NCBI GenBank assembly: GCA_002418285.1
Contig: DIDT01000063.1
Location: 1-64,000, forward strand
Reading direction: 5' to 3'
DNA length: 64,000 nucleotides
Origin: Phycisphaerales bacterium UBA5793
GTDB lineage: Bacteria > Planctomycetota > Phycisphaerae > Phycisphaerales > UBA5793
Below the pieces are notes generated by a model. That model had not been told where the DNA came from and did not search any database. It was given only the letters and a program-made list of their open reading frames with translations. Shown here in pieces: positions 17,874 through 26,115 of the stretch; the first letter of the stretch is position 1; every line of letters begins with the position of its first letter. Position numbers and translations under genes: made by a program.

Positions 17874-18734
17874 TTACCCTTTATCGGCCTTCTTGACGCC
17901 GAGGCTCAATTGAATGAATAGCCCGATAACAGCAACGCTGAGCCACAGTGCCAGCGTCATGGCGGCCGACTGCGGCGCAATGGAGTCCAGTGAAAGGCCG
18001 CTGCGCGTCGCCAGCCAGTATCCACTGGTCAGGATAATCAACGAACCTGCTAGTGATGTCACGATTGAGGCGGAAAGCGTCGGCATGAGCACGCCGAACA
18101 CGATTCCGCCGACCACGCCGCAGGCCGCAAAGAGAATGGTCATCGCCTTCTGGCTCCCCGGCGCGTCGCTCCAGTTCTGTGCGGCTGTCTTGAGCACGAA
18201 GTTTACGGTGTCTTCGAGCCGCTGCCGCCACGCTGGTTGCTGGTCATCGCTTTCCGCTTCGGCGCTCTCGCGGTTCTTGGCCCGCTCGAGGAGTGTCTCT
18301 GCCGCGCGATCAATGCGCTCCAGGTGCTCTCGCTGCTTCTGCAATTCCGGAAGCAGCAGATCCTCGTCGGAGATGGCAGATGCCGGCTGTCCTTCATACA
18401 TACCTGTCAATTCGGCATAGGTGAAGAAGCCGAGCGGCGCGGCCAATCCGAGGCTGAGGGCCAAAAGAAGTGCCATCACGAACCGATACGCGACTATCGC
18501 GATCAGACCCGCCACGACCGCTCCAACGCCCACCGGCCAGAGGATCGACCACTCGTGCGGGATCGCTGCGCCGGCCACGAAACCCACTGCAGCACCAAGG
18601 ATCAGGGCGGCGAGGACCAGCATCGGCCGGAATAACCGCCGACCAAAGACCCACACAATCAGCCCGGCAATCAGCGATATCGCCACCGCACCGTGAACGC
18701 TCCACGGCAGGCTGTCAAGCAGGTCGGGGATCAT
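17874..18734 (-). CDS. Multi-spanning membrane protein with coiled-coil insert, unknown function
   Basis: A 286-residue protein with four N-terminal membrane helices (about 14-120), a soluble charged segment of about 80 residues that should form a coiled coil (LPELQKQREHLERIDRAAE, then AKNRESAEAESDDQQ), and three more membrane helices at the C-terminus. Composition and helix spacing match the next gene (17052-17816), suggesting a duplicated ancestor and a common complex. I recognise no catalytic motif. It diverges from tatA, with 230 nt between the starts. Confidence 0.72.
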   Translation of the reverse strand: MIPDLLDSLPWSVHGAVAISLIAGLIVWVFGRRLFRPMLVLAALILGAAVGFVAGAAIPHEWSILWPVGVGAVVAGLIAIVAYRFVMALLLALSLGLAAPLGFFTYAELTGMYEGQPASAISDEDLLLPELQKQREHLERIDRAAETLLERAKNRESAEAESDDQQPAWRQRLEDTVNFVLKTAAQNWSDAPGSQKAMTILFAACGVVGGIVFGVLMPTLSASIVTSLAGSLIILTSGYWLATRSGLSLDSIAPQSAAMTLALWLSVAVIGLFIQLSLGVKKADKG

Positions 18735-18964
18735 TTCGCTGGTTTCCTTCCGGGCGGACGAGACGCCGCGCCGCCCTCCGGCTGAATCCTAGCCGCATGC
18801 AACCCTCATTTACCTGTCTCGGCCCGTACGCAGCCGTATCAACAGAAACGCACATTGCGGAATCTCATTGCGTATACTTCACTGAGGATTTCAGCTGCGC
18901 GGCAACCGGTGCCCTCGCATCGGCCGGCGCAGTACTGACCGATTGCCAGGAAAGGCGGAAGGTC

Positions 18965-19288
18965 ATGCTCAACCTTGGTTTGTTCGGACTGCCCGGCGGT
19001 TCGGAGTGGATCGTCATCGGGCTCATTGCCCTGCTGCTCTTCGGTAAGCGACTGCCTGAAGTCGGCAAGGCGCTGGGCCAAAGCATCGTTCAGTTCAAAA
19101 AGGGCATCAAGGGCATCGAGGACGAAGTCGAAGCGGCATCGAACCGCTCTGATGATGACGCGCCTCTCAAGCCCTACGACAAGCGCCTCGGCGGCAGCGA
19201 GGAAGAACTCCGCCGCCTCCAGGAGCAAGGGGCTGCTCCTTCACAGTTCAAGCAGGAGAAGGCGGCCCAGACCGAGCCTTCCACTTGA
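18965..19288 (+). CDS. tatA: Sec-independent translocase subunit TatA/E
   Basis: Pore-forming subunit of the twin-arginine export system. Starting at the ATG at 18965 (GGAAGG just upstream), the 107 residues give a single N-terminal TM helix (SEWIVIGLIALLLFG), the hinge FGKRLPEVGKALG typical of TatA, an amphipathic helix (QSIVQFKKGIKGIEDEVE) and a charged tail. The frame upstream to 18470 is antisense to the membrane protein and is not used. No tatC is in the window. Possible Tat cargo encoded here are the Fe-S proteins at 28290 and 37327, which have twin-Arg motifs. Confidence 0.94.
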   Translation: MLNLGLFGLPGGSEWIVIGLIALLLFGKRLPEVGKALGQSIVQFKKGIKGIEDEVEAASNRSDDDAPLKPYDKRLGGSEEELRRLQEQGAAPSQFKQEKAAQTEPST

Positions 19289-19294
19289 GCATTA

Positions 19295-19780
19295 TCACGC
19301 CGCAGAACGCCGCTCCAGCTGCACAAACTCCACAGTGAGCCCACTGCCCCAGCTGATCACTTTATGCCGGAAGTAGCCCCCCGCTTCGACCTGCTCGGCG
19401 AGGTTGTGCTGCCCGCCGCTACCCGAGACGCCTTGCGCTTTGGAGGGGTCCCGGTGCTGATCGTGTCGCCACATGCGTGAGTAAGGCTCTCTGCACCGCA
19501 TCATCCAGATCAGGCGCAGGGACAAAGCGCAACTCGATCACGAGTCGGCCGGGGTCATCCAGCGGTTGAAGCACATGGTCCATTCGTCAGGTACGGGCGG
19601 ATGAAACGCTCGGGGATTGCAGTTGCGAAGGGGTGGGCGCGAGATCGTCGCCCGGGTGGAAGCGATTGTCCGCGATCGGAATTGCCTGCGCTCGTTCTGT
19701 CACAGGTTCCGACGTACCAATCGTGGCCATCAACTGGCGGAGATCCGGCCAAACATCAGAGAACAGTTCGTGAGGATTTC
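19295..19780 (-). pseudogene. Probable decayed protein-coding gene
   Basis: Read on the minus strand, one frame from about 19775 gives protein-like sequence (LFSDVWPDLRQLMATIG ...), is broken by an in-frame TGA near 19595, continues (LVIELRFVPAPDLDDAVQRA), and stops near 19455; a second frame then carries on with HNLAEQVEAGGYFRHKVISW and ends with a stop at 19295. The two pieces have coding-like composition and meet where the first fails, as expected for a gene with a nonsense codon and a frameshift. I do not recognise the family. The 538 bases between tatA and 19827 hold no other gene. Confidence 0.4.
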
Positions 19781-19874
19781 ACTCGAAAGTGACTGAGCGA
19801 TCGAACCAAGCCGCGACTCACCCGTATTGTCCGCCGGGAGTCTTTCGGTTAGACGCGGGCCCAAGGAAGTTCAA

Positions 19875-20327
19875 GTGACTCATCGCGTTGCGTACTCCGG
19901 TGGGATCGGTGCTCGCTGGTGGCAACATCGGCGCGGACCGGCGCTATTGAACGTATTGGCAATCGTCAGCGTGCTCTCAGCCGTATTGCTCCCGGCCTTG
20001 CACCGGCATCAGGGCGCGACAGCCGGCAACCAAGCCTCGGAACCGATAGCCTCCCAACTCCAGGGTTCGGCGGAGTATGCGGCGACCACTGCTTGCGATC
20101 ACCAGCAGAGGCACCCGGCAAGCACACCGCTTCCGGACGAACCGGACTGTCCCATCTGCCACTGGATTCACGCAACAGGCCATGGTGTCGCGGTTGTCGC
20201 GACACCGTCGGCTCTTCACTTCGATTCGCATGTCATTGCACTTCACCTCCCAAGGCCACCCGGACTGGCGCTTTGCGAACGACCTATCCTCGCTCCGGCT
20301 CGGGCTCCGCCGCGGATCCCTTCCTGA
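19875..20327 (+). CDS. DUF2946-like exported protein with His/Cys motifs
   Basis: A 150-residue protein starting at the GTG at 19875, seven bases after AAGGAAG; an in-frame TTG at 19827 is less likely. It has one N-terminal hydrophobic helix (LLNVLAIVSVLSAVLLPA) followed by a short His-rich, Cys-containing part: HRHQ, CDHQQRH, and CPICHWIHATGHG. That layout (TM helix, then His/Cys pairs, then a second weak hydrophobic stretch) is like DUF2946-type proteins that sit near metal-uptake genes. A role in metal handling outside the cytoplasm is inference. The two following genes on the same strand encode exported proteins. Confidence 0.65.
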   Translation: MTHRVAYSGGIGARWWQHRRGPALLNVLAIVSVLSAVLLPALHRHQGATAGNQASEPIASQLQGSAEYAATTACDHQQRHPASTPLPDEPDCPICHWIHATGHGVAVVATPSALHFDSHVIALHLPRPPGLALCERPILAPARAPPRIPS

Positions 20328-20416
20328 TTCCGCGGCTCCTATTCACAACCAAGTTCCTTGAGCAGCCGTCACGGCACCGTTGTGCATTGGCTGCGCTAAA
20401 CCCGAGGAGGAGTGCG

Positions 20417-21139
20417 ATGCCTCAGCGCGCATTCACACTGATCGAGTTGCTCGTTGTGATCTCGATCATTGCTCTGCTGGTCGGATTGTTGCTGCCGGCG
20501 TTGTCCCGAGCCCGGATCGCCGGACGTCGGGGAGTCGATCTTGGCAACATCCGGACCATGGAAATTGCTCACACAATGTACGTCGACGACAACAAGGGCT
20601 GGCTCGTAGATGTTGGGCTCGGCCATGGCGGAGAGAATGAGGACCCCGGGGCGTGGATATTCACGCTTGAACGATACTACGGAAGCAAGCTCGCTCGCCG
20701 CTCACCCGGTGACCGGAGCGTGCACTGGCCACCCGAAGAGAGCGGATCGGGACAACATGTTCCGGGGACCAGCCGCTATCGGAAGACCAGTTACGGCATC
20801 AACAACTACCTGACGAGCAAGGCGCCGCTCAAGCCCTGGCGCCAATTCACGCTGATCGCATCTCCGACTCGAACCGTGCACTTCCTGCTCATGACCGAAG
20901 TGGGTGAATTCGCGGGAGCGGACCACCCACATGTCGAGAACTGGTGGATTGGCAACCGCGACGCGGTTCCCGTGCTTGCAGCGCGCCACCTCAAACTCCA
21001 CGCGTTCGGTGGGGAACTTGGAACATGGTCCGCGCAGAGCAACTACGGGTTTCTAGACGGCCACGCTGAGTCGCTGCCGTTCAGCGCCGTCTATGACACG
21101 GACAAACGCAACCAGTTCAATCCCGAAGTCGCGCGATAA
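20417..21139 (+). CDS. Prepilin-type N-terminal cleavage/methylation protein (H-X9-DG type)
   Basis: A 240-residue type-IV-pilin-like (pseudopilin) protein. It starts at the ATG at 20417 after GAGGAGGAG. The N-terminus RAFTLIELLVVISIIALLVG is the class III signal cut by prepilin peptidase, with the key Glu at +5. The C-terminus NYGFLDGHAESLPF resembles the H-X9-DG domain of planctomycete pseudopilins, which occur in tens of copies per genome. The globular part is Trp- and His-rich. It probably stays anchored by its N-terminal helix, facing the periplasm. It lies 60 nt before the secreted protein at 21199, perhaps co-transcribed. Confidence 0.9.
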   Translation: MPQRAFTLIELLVVISIIALLVGLLLPALSRARIAGRRGVDLGNIRTMEIAHTMYVDDNKGWLVDVGLGHGGENEDPGAWIFTLERYYGSKLARRSPGDRSVHWPPEESGSGQHVPGTSRYRKTSYGINNYLTSKAPLKPWRQFTLIASPTRTVHFLLMTEVGEFAGADHPHVENWWIGNRDAVPVLAARHLKLHAFGGELGTWSAQSNYGFLDGHAESLPFSAVYDTDKRNQFNPEVAR

Positions 21140-21198
21140 GCCCGCGCGGCGACCTGCGACCTTTAAGGACTCCCCTCGAGGGAAGAAATGAGACTGAC

Positions 21199-22113
21199 AT
21201 GAACAATCGACTGTACCTCTCTGCCTTGACGTCCACACTGGCTGTTGCTGCCTCGACAGCGTTTGGACAGCATGCAGGTGACATACTTCTTGAGAACATC
21301 AATGGCCAGCTCACCACCGGCCTGATCAATGAGACCACGAAAATCCACGACCATCGCTCGTTTCCATCCGAATTCGGCGAGTTCTTTGAGAACTTCACGG
21401 ATGAGCCGGGGTTTGACTCCGACATCGGAGAATTCACGCCCGGCACCAACATCGGATTCAATGTTCTGGATGCCGTGCGTGTCTGGGATGGACAGAACTT
21501 TGACACGATGTCGCCCGTGACGTTAACGATCAGTTACTCCGGGTTTGAAGTCGAGACAGGTTCCGGCTTTGTGGAGGGATTCGCCCTGCCGGTGAACTCC
21601 AATGGCGAATTCCATCGCCACCTCAACTACGTCATCAATGATCGTGCCCCGACTGGCGTCTACTTGCTCCAACTCCAACTGTGGAGTGACGCCCCTGAGC
21701 TAAGTCCATCCGAGCCCTTCTACATCGTCTTCAATCAAGAGGAAGACGAGTTGATTCACGACCAGGCCGTGGAGTGGGTCGCGGTCACTCTTGTGCCCGG
21801 CATTTACTTCCACGACGTTAATCTCGAAACGGGTCGGCGCAATGAGTTCACCGTCGTTGGGGCCACCTCCGGGCAGCGCGTGTACTTCGTCTATGGCTTC
21901 CAGTTCGGGAAGACAAACATCCCGGGTTGCCCGGGAGTCGGGATGACAATCCGTCGACCCACGATCATGGGCTCCGCCATTGTCGACGGGTCAGGCGCGG
22001 TGACCATCTCACGATTCGTTCCACACGGCGCCAGCGGGCGAACCGTCCTCTTCGGCGCGGTCGAACAAGGGACCTGTAGGGTCGCCAACATTGTGGAGCA
22101 CACGTTTCCTTGA
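21199..22113 (+). CDS. Secreted planctomycete-type protein, unknown function
   Basis: A 304-residue exported protein with a signal peptide (LSALTSTLAVAASTAFG, cut before QHAGDI). The HAGDILLENINGQL opening, the FTDEPGFDSD segment near residue 72 and the HRHLNYVINDR motif near residue 140 match a group of secreted planctomycete proteins often found with pseudopilins. The last 90 residues form a distinct beta domain (RNEFTVVGATSGQRVYFVYG ... PGCPGVGMTI ... VANIVEHTFP) with two Cys that may pair. The His-rich parts suggest ligand or metal binding, which is unproven. Confidence 0.8.
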   Translation: MNNRLYLSALTSTLAVAASTAFGQHAGDILLENINGQLTTGLINETTKIHDHRSFPSEFGEFFENFTDEPGFDSDIGEFTPGTNIGFNVLDAVRVWDGQNFDTMSPVTLTISYSGFEVETGSGFVEGFALPVNSNGEFHRHLNYVINDRAPTGVYLLQLQLWSDAPELSPSEPFYIVFNQEEDELIHDQAVEWVAVTLVPGIYFHDVNLETGRRNEFTVVGATSGQRVYFVYGFQFGKTNIPGCPGVGMTIRRPTIMGSAIVDGSGAVTISRFVPHGASGRTVLFGAVEQGTCRVANIVEHTFP

Positions 22114-22180
22114 CCCTTTTTGCCCTGGCGCGCGCGAATACGCCGGGTCTATCCGTAAGGAAGTCAATGGGCCTGAGGAC

Positions 22181-22199
22181 GAAAACGGGACCGGTACGA
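22181..22199 (+). repeat. Short direct repeat, copy 1 (GAAAACGGGAC motif)
   Basis: GAAAACGGGACCGGTACGA here and GAAAACGGGACAGGCACGT at 23561-23579 differ at three positions. Each lies just to the left of a copy of the rocA 3' end, so the motif seems to belong to the same duplicated unit. Similar 'AAAACGGGGACAGGCAC' strings are common in intergenic repeats near REP-type transposases; that comparison is from memory. Confidence 0.5.
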
Positions 22200-22240
22200 T
22201 TACCAATGCCCACTGGCGCCAGCGTGTTGCTCATGGACAC

Positions 22241-22345
22241 TCACCCCATGTACGGCATGCGATAGTCACGCGGCGGATCGAAGTTCGCTTTGATCGTCCG
22301 CGCACCGACCCAGCGCAGCAGGTTGGGCGCCGACTGAGTCGAAGT
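22241..22345 (-). pseudogene. Relic of the 3' end of rocA (duplicate)
   Basis: Translated on the minus strand this gives NLLRWVGARTIKANFDPP followed by RDYRMPYMG and a stop, almost the same as the last 30 residues of the intact rocA at 23659 (NLLRWMSARTIKETFDPP, RDYRMPYMG). By hand alignment about 73 of 86 bases are identical (22246-22331 against 23664-23749), in the same orientation. Homology fades upstream of codon -35, and no rocA sequence follows up to the methyltransferase. It is a truncated copy. The rest of the 22114-22660 gap has no gene I can support. Confidence 0.85.
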
Positions 22346-22660
22346 ACCGGCTCCGTTTCTTTCGTCCACATTGTCAAGCGGCGTGATGAGTTGCTCAACT
22401 GCGAGATCTTCTCTGCTCGGAATGCGGCGCAGATGCCGATCGAACGATGGCGCCTGTGGAACCGGCGACGAGATACGAAACCGTCTATCCTCTGAACGGC
22501 GTGGTGTTTTGCGGCGGGTCTGCCAACAGTGGTTTGCTGCGGTTCCGGATGGAATTCGCGCAGATGCAACCTGCAGTCAGAGCCGGGGGGCATGACACTG
22601 GGCAGAGTTGTTTGCGACCGCGGGACGCGTTGCCGCTGCGACGCACATGAGGAGCCGACC

Positions 22661-23473
22661 GTGGATCAACTGGGGCGCAAAGACGTCTGGGCGACGGGGG
22701 GTCTTTATGAGCCTTATGTCGGACGCTGGAGTCGACGCGTCGCCAGAGAGTTTCTGAACTGGATCGGCGTCGCGGAAAATAGCGACTGGTTGGACGTGGG
22801 CTGTGGAACGGGCGCGCTCACGGAGATGATCATCGAGCACGCGAATCCAGATTCGGTCATCGGCATGGACCGGTCGCCCGAATATGTTGTACACACCAGG
22901 GCCCGCATTAACGAAACATGCGCCAGGTTCGAAATCGGGGATGCCCAGTCAATGCCTTTCGACACAGCCAGCCGCGATGCCGCTGTTTCGGGTCTTGTCA
23001 TGAACTTCGTATCACAGCCGTCGCAGATGCTCGCGGAAATGGTCCGAGTCACGCGACCTGGCGGCATCGTCGCCGCATACGTCTGGGACTACGCCGGGAA
23101 GATGGAACTGATGCGTTACTTCTGGGACGCAGCGGTTTCCCTGAACTCCGCCGCAACTGAACTCGATGAAGGCCGCCGCTTCCCCATTTGTCAGCCCGCG
23201 CCGCTCGCCGAACTCTTCAAGCAGGCAGGTCTGCGCGAAGTTGAAGTGCGTCCCATTGATGTCGCGACCGATTTCAGAGACTTCGACGACTACTGGTCGC
23301 CGTTTCTCGGCGGACAGGGACCGGCACCGGGCTACGCCGTTTCGCTAAGCGAAGCGCGCCGCGCGGAGCTTCGGGAGAGGGTTCGTTCCAAACTCCCCAT
23401 CGCCAGAGATGGGTCCATTCACATCATCGCACGCGCTTGGGCTGCCAAAGGGCGCAAACATTGGCAGCGTTGA
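22661..23473 (+). CDS. Class I SAM-dependent methyltransferase
   Basis: A 270-residue cytoplasmic methyltransferase of the UbiE/Methyltransf_11 type. The start is the GTG at 22661, six bases after GAGGAG. Motif I is WLDVGCGTGALTEMI (about residues 43-57), motif II/acidic end VIGMDRS (about 68-74), then GDAQSMPFDTASRDAAVSG (motif IV region) and VTRPGGIVAAYVWD (post-motif). The N-terminal GGLYEPYVGRWSR is common in this family. The substrate cannot be read from sequence. The gene sits between two copies of the rocA 3' end, so it may have come with a recombination event. Confidence 0.88.
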   Translation: MDQLGRKDVWATGGLYEPYVGRWSRRVAREFLNWIGVAENSDWLDVGCGTGALTEMIIEHANPDSVIGMDRSPEYVVHTRARINETCARFEIGDAQSMPFDTASRDAAVSGLVMNFVSQPSQMLAEMVRVTRPGGIVAAYVWDYAGKMELMRYFWDAAVSLNSAATELDEGRRFPICQPAPLAELFKQAGLREVEVRPIDVATDFRDFDDYWSPFLGGQGPAPGYAVSLSEARRAELRERVRSKLPIARDGSIHIIARAWAAKGRKHWQR

Positions 23474-23560
23474 CCTTGATCTTCCCCCCTCAAACTGATC
23501 CAGCTCAAGAGTGATACGCCGGCGTGGCTCAGGTTGAAGGGGAAGGGTCACGCGGAGGAA

Positions 23561-23579
23561 GAAAACGGGACAGGCACGT
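23561..23579 (+). repeat. Short direct repeat, copy 2 (GAAAACGGGAC motif)
   Basis: Second copy of the 19-nt motif at 22181. Here it lies about 80 nt downstream of the rocA stop codon; the first copy lies about 42 nt downstream of the stop codon in the rocA relic. The different spacing shows insertion or deletion since the duplication. Confidence 0.5.
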
Positions 23580-23658
23580 TTCATCTACGTTCCATGGAGA
23601 ACGGCAACTGAGCGTGGCCTGTGCCGGCGAGGCGCGCTACGCAGGCCCGCGCGACTTC

Positions 23659-25290
23659 TCATCCCATATACGGCATGCGATAGTCGCGCGGCGGGTCGAA
23701 CGTCTCCTTGATGGTCCGCGCACTCATCCACCGCAGCAGGTTGAGCGCTGAGCCCGCCTTGTCATTGGTGCCGCTGGCCCGCGCGCCGCCGAAGGGCTGC
23801 TGCCCCACCACCGCGCCCGTCGGCTTATCATTGATGTAGAAGTTGCCGGCGCTGTAGCGCAGCGCTTCGGTCGCCTGAACGATCGCGTGTCGATCATCGG
23901 CGAAGATGGCGCCCGTCAACCCATACGGTGAAGTCGAGTCGCACAACTGCAGCGCCTCCGCAAACGCGCCATCTTCGTACGCGTGCACCGTCAGAATCGG
24001 GCCGAAGATCTCCTCACACATGCTCGGCGAGCCGGCGTCACTCGCTTCAATCAACGTCGGCTGCACGAAGTACCCCTCACTCGCGTCACACCCGCCGCCT
24101 GCAATGACCTTCGCTCCGTTCGAATCGCGCGCCTGCGCAATGTAGCGTTCGCACTTCTCAAACGACTGCTTGTGAATGACCGCACCGATGAAGTTGGCGA
24201 AGCTCGTGACATCACCCATGGTAATTGTGTCAATTTCACCGACCAATCGATCGCGGATCGCACTCCACATCGAGCGAGGCACGTACGCCCGCGAGAGAGC
24301 CGAACATTTCTGTCCCTGAAACTCGTAGGCGCCGCGAATCATCGCCGTCACCACTGCCTCTGCATCGGCCGATTGATGCGCGACGAGAAAGTCCTTGCCA
24401 CCCGTTTCACCGACCAGCCTCGGGTAGTCGCGGTATTGCTCGAGGTTCGCGCCGATCTTGTGCCACAGTGAGCGGAACACCGCCGTGGAGCCGGTGTAGT
24501 GCAGCCCGGCGAAGTCGCGCTGCGCCAGCACTGTATTGGTCACCATCTCTGCCTCGCCCGGCACAAAGTTGATCACACCCGGCGGCAGCCCCGCCTCGGC
24601 GAACAACTCCATCAACAGGTAGTTGCTGTGGAGCGAGTGGGGCGACGGCTTCCACACCACCGTGTTGCCCATCAGCGCCGGCGCGTGCGGAAGATTGGCC
24701 GCGATGCTTGTGAAGTTGAACGGCGTGACGGCGTAGACAAAGCCTTCAAGCGGCCGACACTCGACCTGATTCCACATGCCGCGAGGCGAGACATCAGGCT
24801 GCATCTGCGCGACGATCCGCTCCATGTACTTTACGTTAAAACGGAAGAAATCGATCAACTCGCACGCGGCATCGATCTCCGCCTGGTGACACGTCTTCGA
24901 TTGATTCAGCATGGTCGCGGCATTGAGCCGATCACGCCACGACCCGGCGAGCAGATCGGCAGCCCGCAGGAAGATGGCCCCGCGATCGCGCATCGACATG
25001 CGCGACCACTCGGCCTTGGCGCTGCGAGCCGCGTCGACCGCCGCATTCACTTCCTTCTCTCCAGCCTGATGCACGGTGGCCAAAACGTGGGAGTGGCGGT
25101 GCGGCAGTCGCGCTTCGACCGTAGTACCCGTCCGTACTTCTCGACCGCCGATGATCAGTGGGATCTCGACCGATTCGCCCTGCTGCCGAGCCAGTTCTTT
25201 CCCGAGCGATTCCCGCTCCGGCGTCCCGGGTGCGAACGATTGCACCGGCTCGTTGACCGGCTCGGGAAAGACGACAATCCCCTGTCCCAT
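23659..25290 (-). CDS. rocA: L-glutamate gamma-semialdehyde (1-pyrroline-5-carboxylate) dehydrogenase
   Basis: Oxidises glutamate semialdehyde/P5C to glutamate with NAD+, in proline and arginine breakdown. The ATG at 25290 has GGAG eight bases upstream, giving 543 residues, the usual length of the long P5CDH type. Visible ALDH features: the Asn site VTPFNFTS, the cofactor loop HYTGSTAVF, the general-base motif GETGGKD (about residue 325), the nucleophile Cys in FQGQKCSALSR, EEIFGPILTV and QQPFGGARASGTNDKAG. No proline dehydrogenase gene is adjacent. Its final 30 codons are duplicated at 22241-22345. Confidence 0.96.
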   Translation of the reverse strand: MGQGIVVFPEPVNEPVQSFAPGTPERESLGKELARQQGESVEIPLIIGGREVRTGTTVEARLPHRHSHVLATVHQAGEKEVNAAVDAARSAKAEWSRMSMRDRGAIFLRAADLLAGSWRDRLNAATMLNQSKTCHQAEIDAACELIDFFRFNVKYMERIVAQMQPDVSPRGMWNQVECRPLEGFVYAVTPFNFTSIAANLPHAPALMGNTVVWKPSPHSLHSNYLLMELFAEAGLPPGVINFVPGEAEMVTNTVLAQRDFAGLHYTGSTAVFRSLWHKIGANLEQYRDYPRLVGETGGKDFLVAHQSADAEAVVTAMIRGAYEFQGQKCSALSRAYVPRSMWSAIRDRLVGEIDTITMGDVTSFANFIGAVIHKQSFEKCERYIAQARDSNGAKVIAGGGCDASEGYFVQPTLIEASDAGSPSMCEEIFGPILTVHAYEDGAFAEALQLCDSTSPYGLTGAIFADDRHAIVQATEALRYSAGNFYINDKPTGAVVGQQPFGGARASGTNDKAGSALNLLRWMSARTIKETFDPPRDYRMPYMG

Positions 25291-25455
25291 GCTGAGTGCT
25301 CCATCTGACAACGATGACAAAGGAGCCGGCCGCTCGCGCGAGCCGCGCTCGATTCCATTCTACGGGAGCCTTGGCCGGGACGAATCCGCAGGCACGCGAA
25401 CGGGGCCAGTCCCCGACGTTTGACCACTGCCCGCGCCGCCCTACCATCCCCCGCC

Positions 25456-25529
25456 GGGCGATTAGTTCAGCTGGCTAGAACGCACGGATCACACCCGTGA
25501 GGTCACTGGTTCGAGTCCAGTATCGCCCA
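25456..25529 (+). tRNA. tRNA-Val (anticodon CAC)
   Basis: A complete 74-nt cloverleaf. Acceptor GGGCGAT (25456-25462) pairs with ATCGCCC (25522-25528), discriminator A at 25529. The D arm is GTTC...GAAC, the anticodon stem CACGG/CCGTG encloses ATCACAC with T33 and anticodon CAC, and the T arm is ACTGG-TTCGAGT-CCAGT. The CCA tail is not encoded. It reads GUG valine codons. It lies downstream of the divergent rocA with nothing recognisable between. Confidence 0.95.
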
Positions 25530-26115
25530 TTGGCTCGCGCGCATCACACTGATGGACAAAGCGCAGCGTATTGCACGTGGCCAGTTCCAGCAGCACAAGG
25601 TGAGAATCCGTGCGTTCGCCGCCCTCATGCGCGGCTCACTTCTGCTCTGCCGTTTGATGGCACCACAAGGCTGGTGGATCGGCCTGTCCAATCTCGCGGA
25701 TACCGGTTGTGGGAGATCGTACTCGAAGGGCCATGGTCCGGTGACCGGCAATGATCTTCCTGGGGTTGCGATCATCGAATCGACGCTTTCGTGACGATTC
25801 CATTCTGAGGGCAGACGGGCGGCGCGCAGCGTTCAAAACCGGGTCAGATTCCCGTATTTCAGGACAATGTGGTACGCATTACCTGCAATACAATCGAATG
25901 TCACCGCGATGGGTCGGCCGCGCGATTACCAGATGGATGAGACGGTTCGCCGGTTTCTGCACCGTTGTGGGGTGTCATGGCGTAGCTCTGCCGGCGCAAC
26001 CGGTTCTTGCTTGACCCCCCGATCCTGCGAACTCCCGTACCACCCTCGCGTCAGATTGTCGCCAGACGCGCTGTCGCCTGGCTTCGATGGATTCGGCCGC
26101 GCTGAGGAGGAACGG
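25530..26115. other. Intergenic region upstream of the redox operon
   Basis: 586 bases without a gene I can support. I searched the plus strand for a sigma54 promoter (GG-N10-GC) for the operon that starts at 26116 and found only a poor match near 25810. A GGGTCAGATTCCCG string near 25851 resembles common intergenic repeats. A good GAGGAGG Shine-Dalgarno ends the region. Confidence 0.5.

Noticed and set aside
25840..25865. Remnant of a transposon (GGGTCAGATTCCCG)
   Set aside because: A short string common in intergenic DNA; no transposase fragment or terminal repeats around it.
25530..26115. Sigma54 promoter for the plus-strand redox operon
   Set aside because: The only spacing match (near 25810) lacks the TGGCA and TTGC bases.
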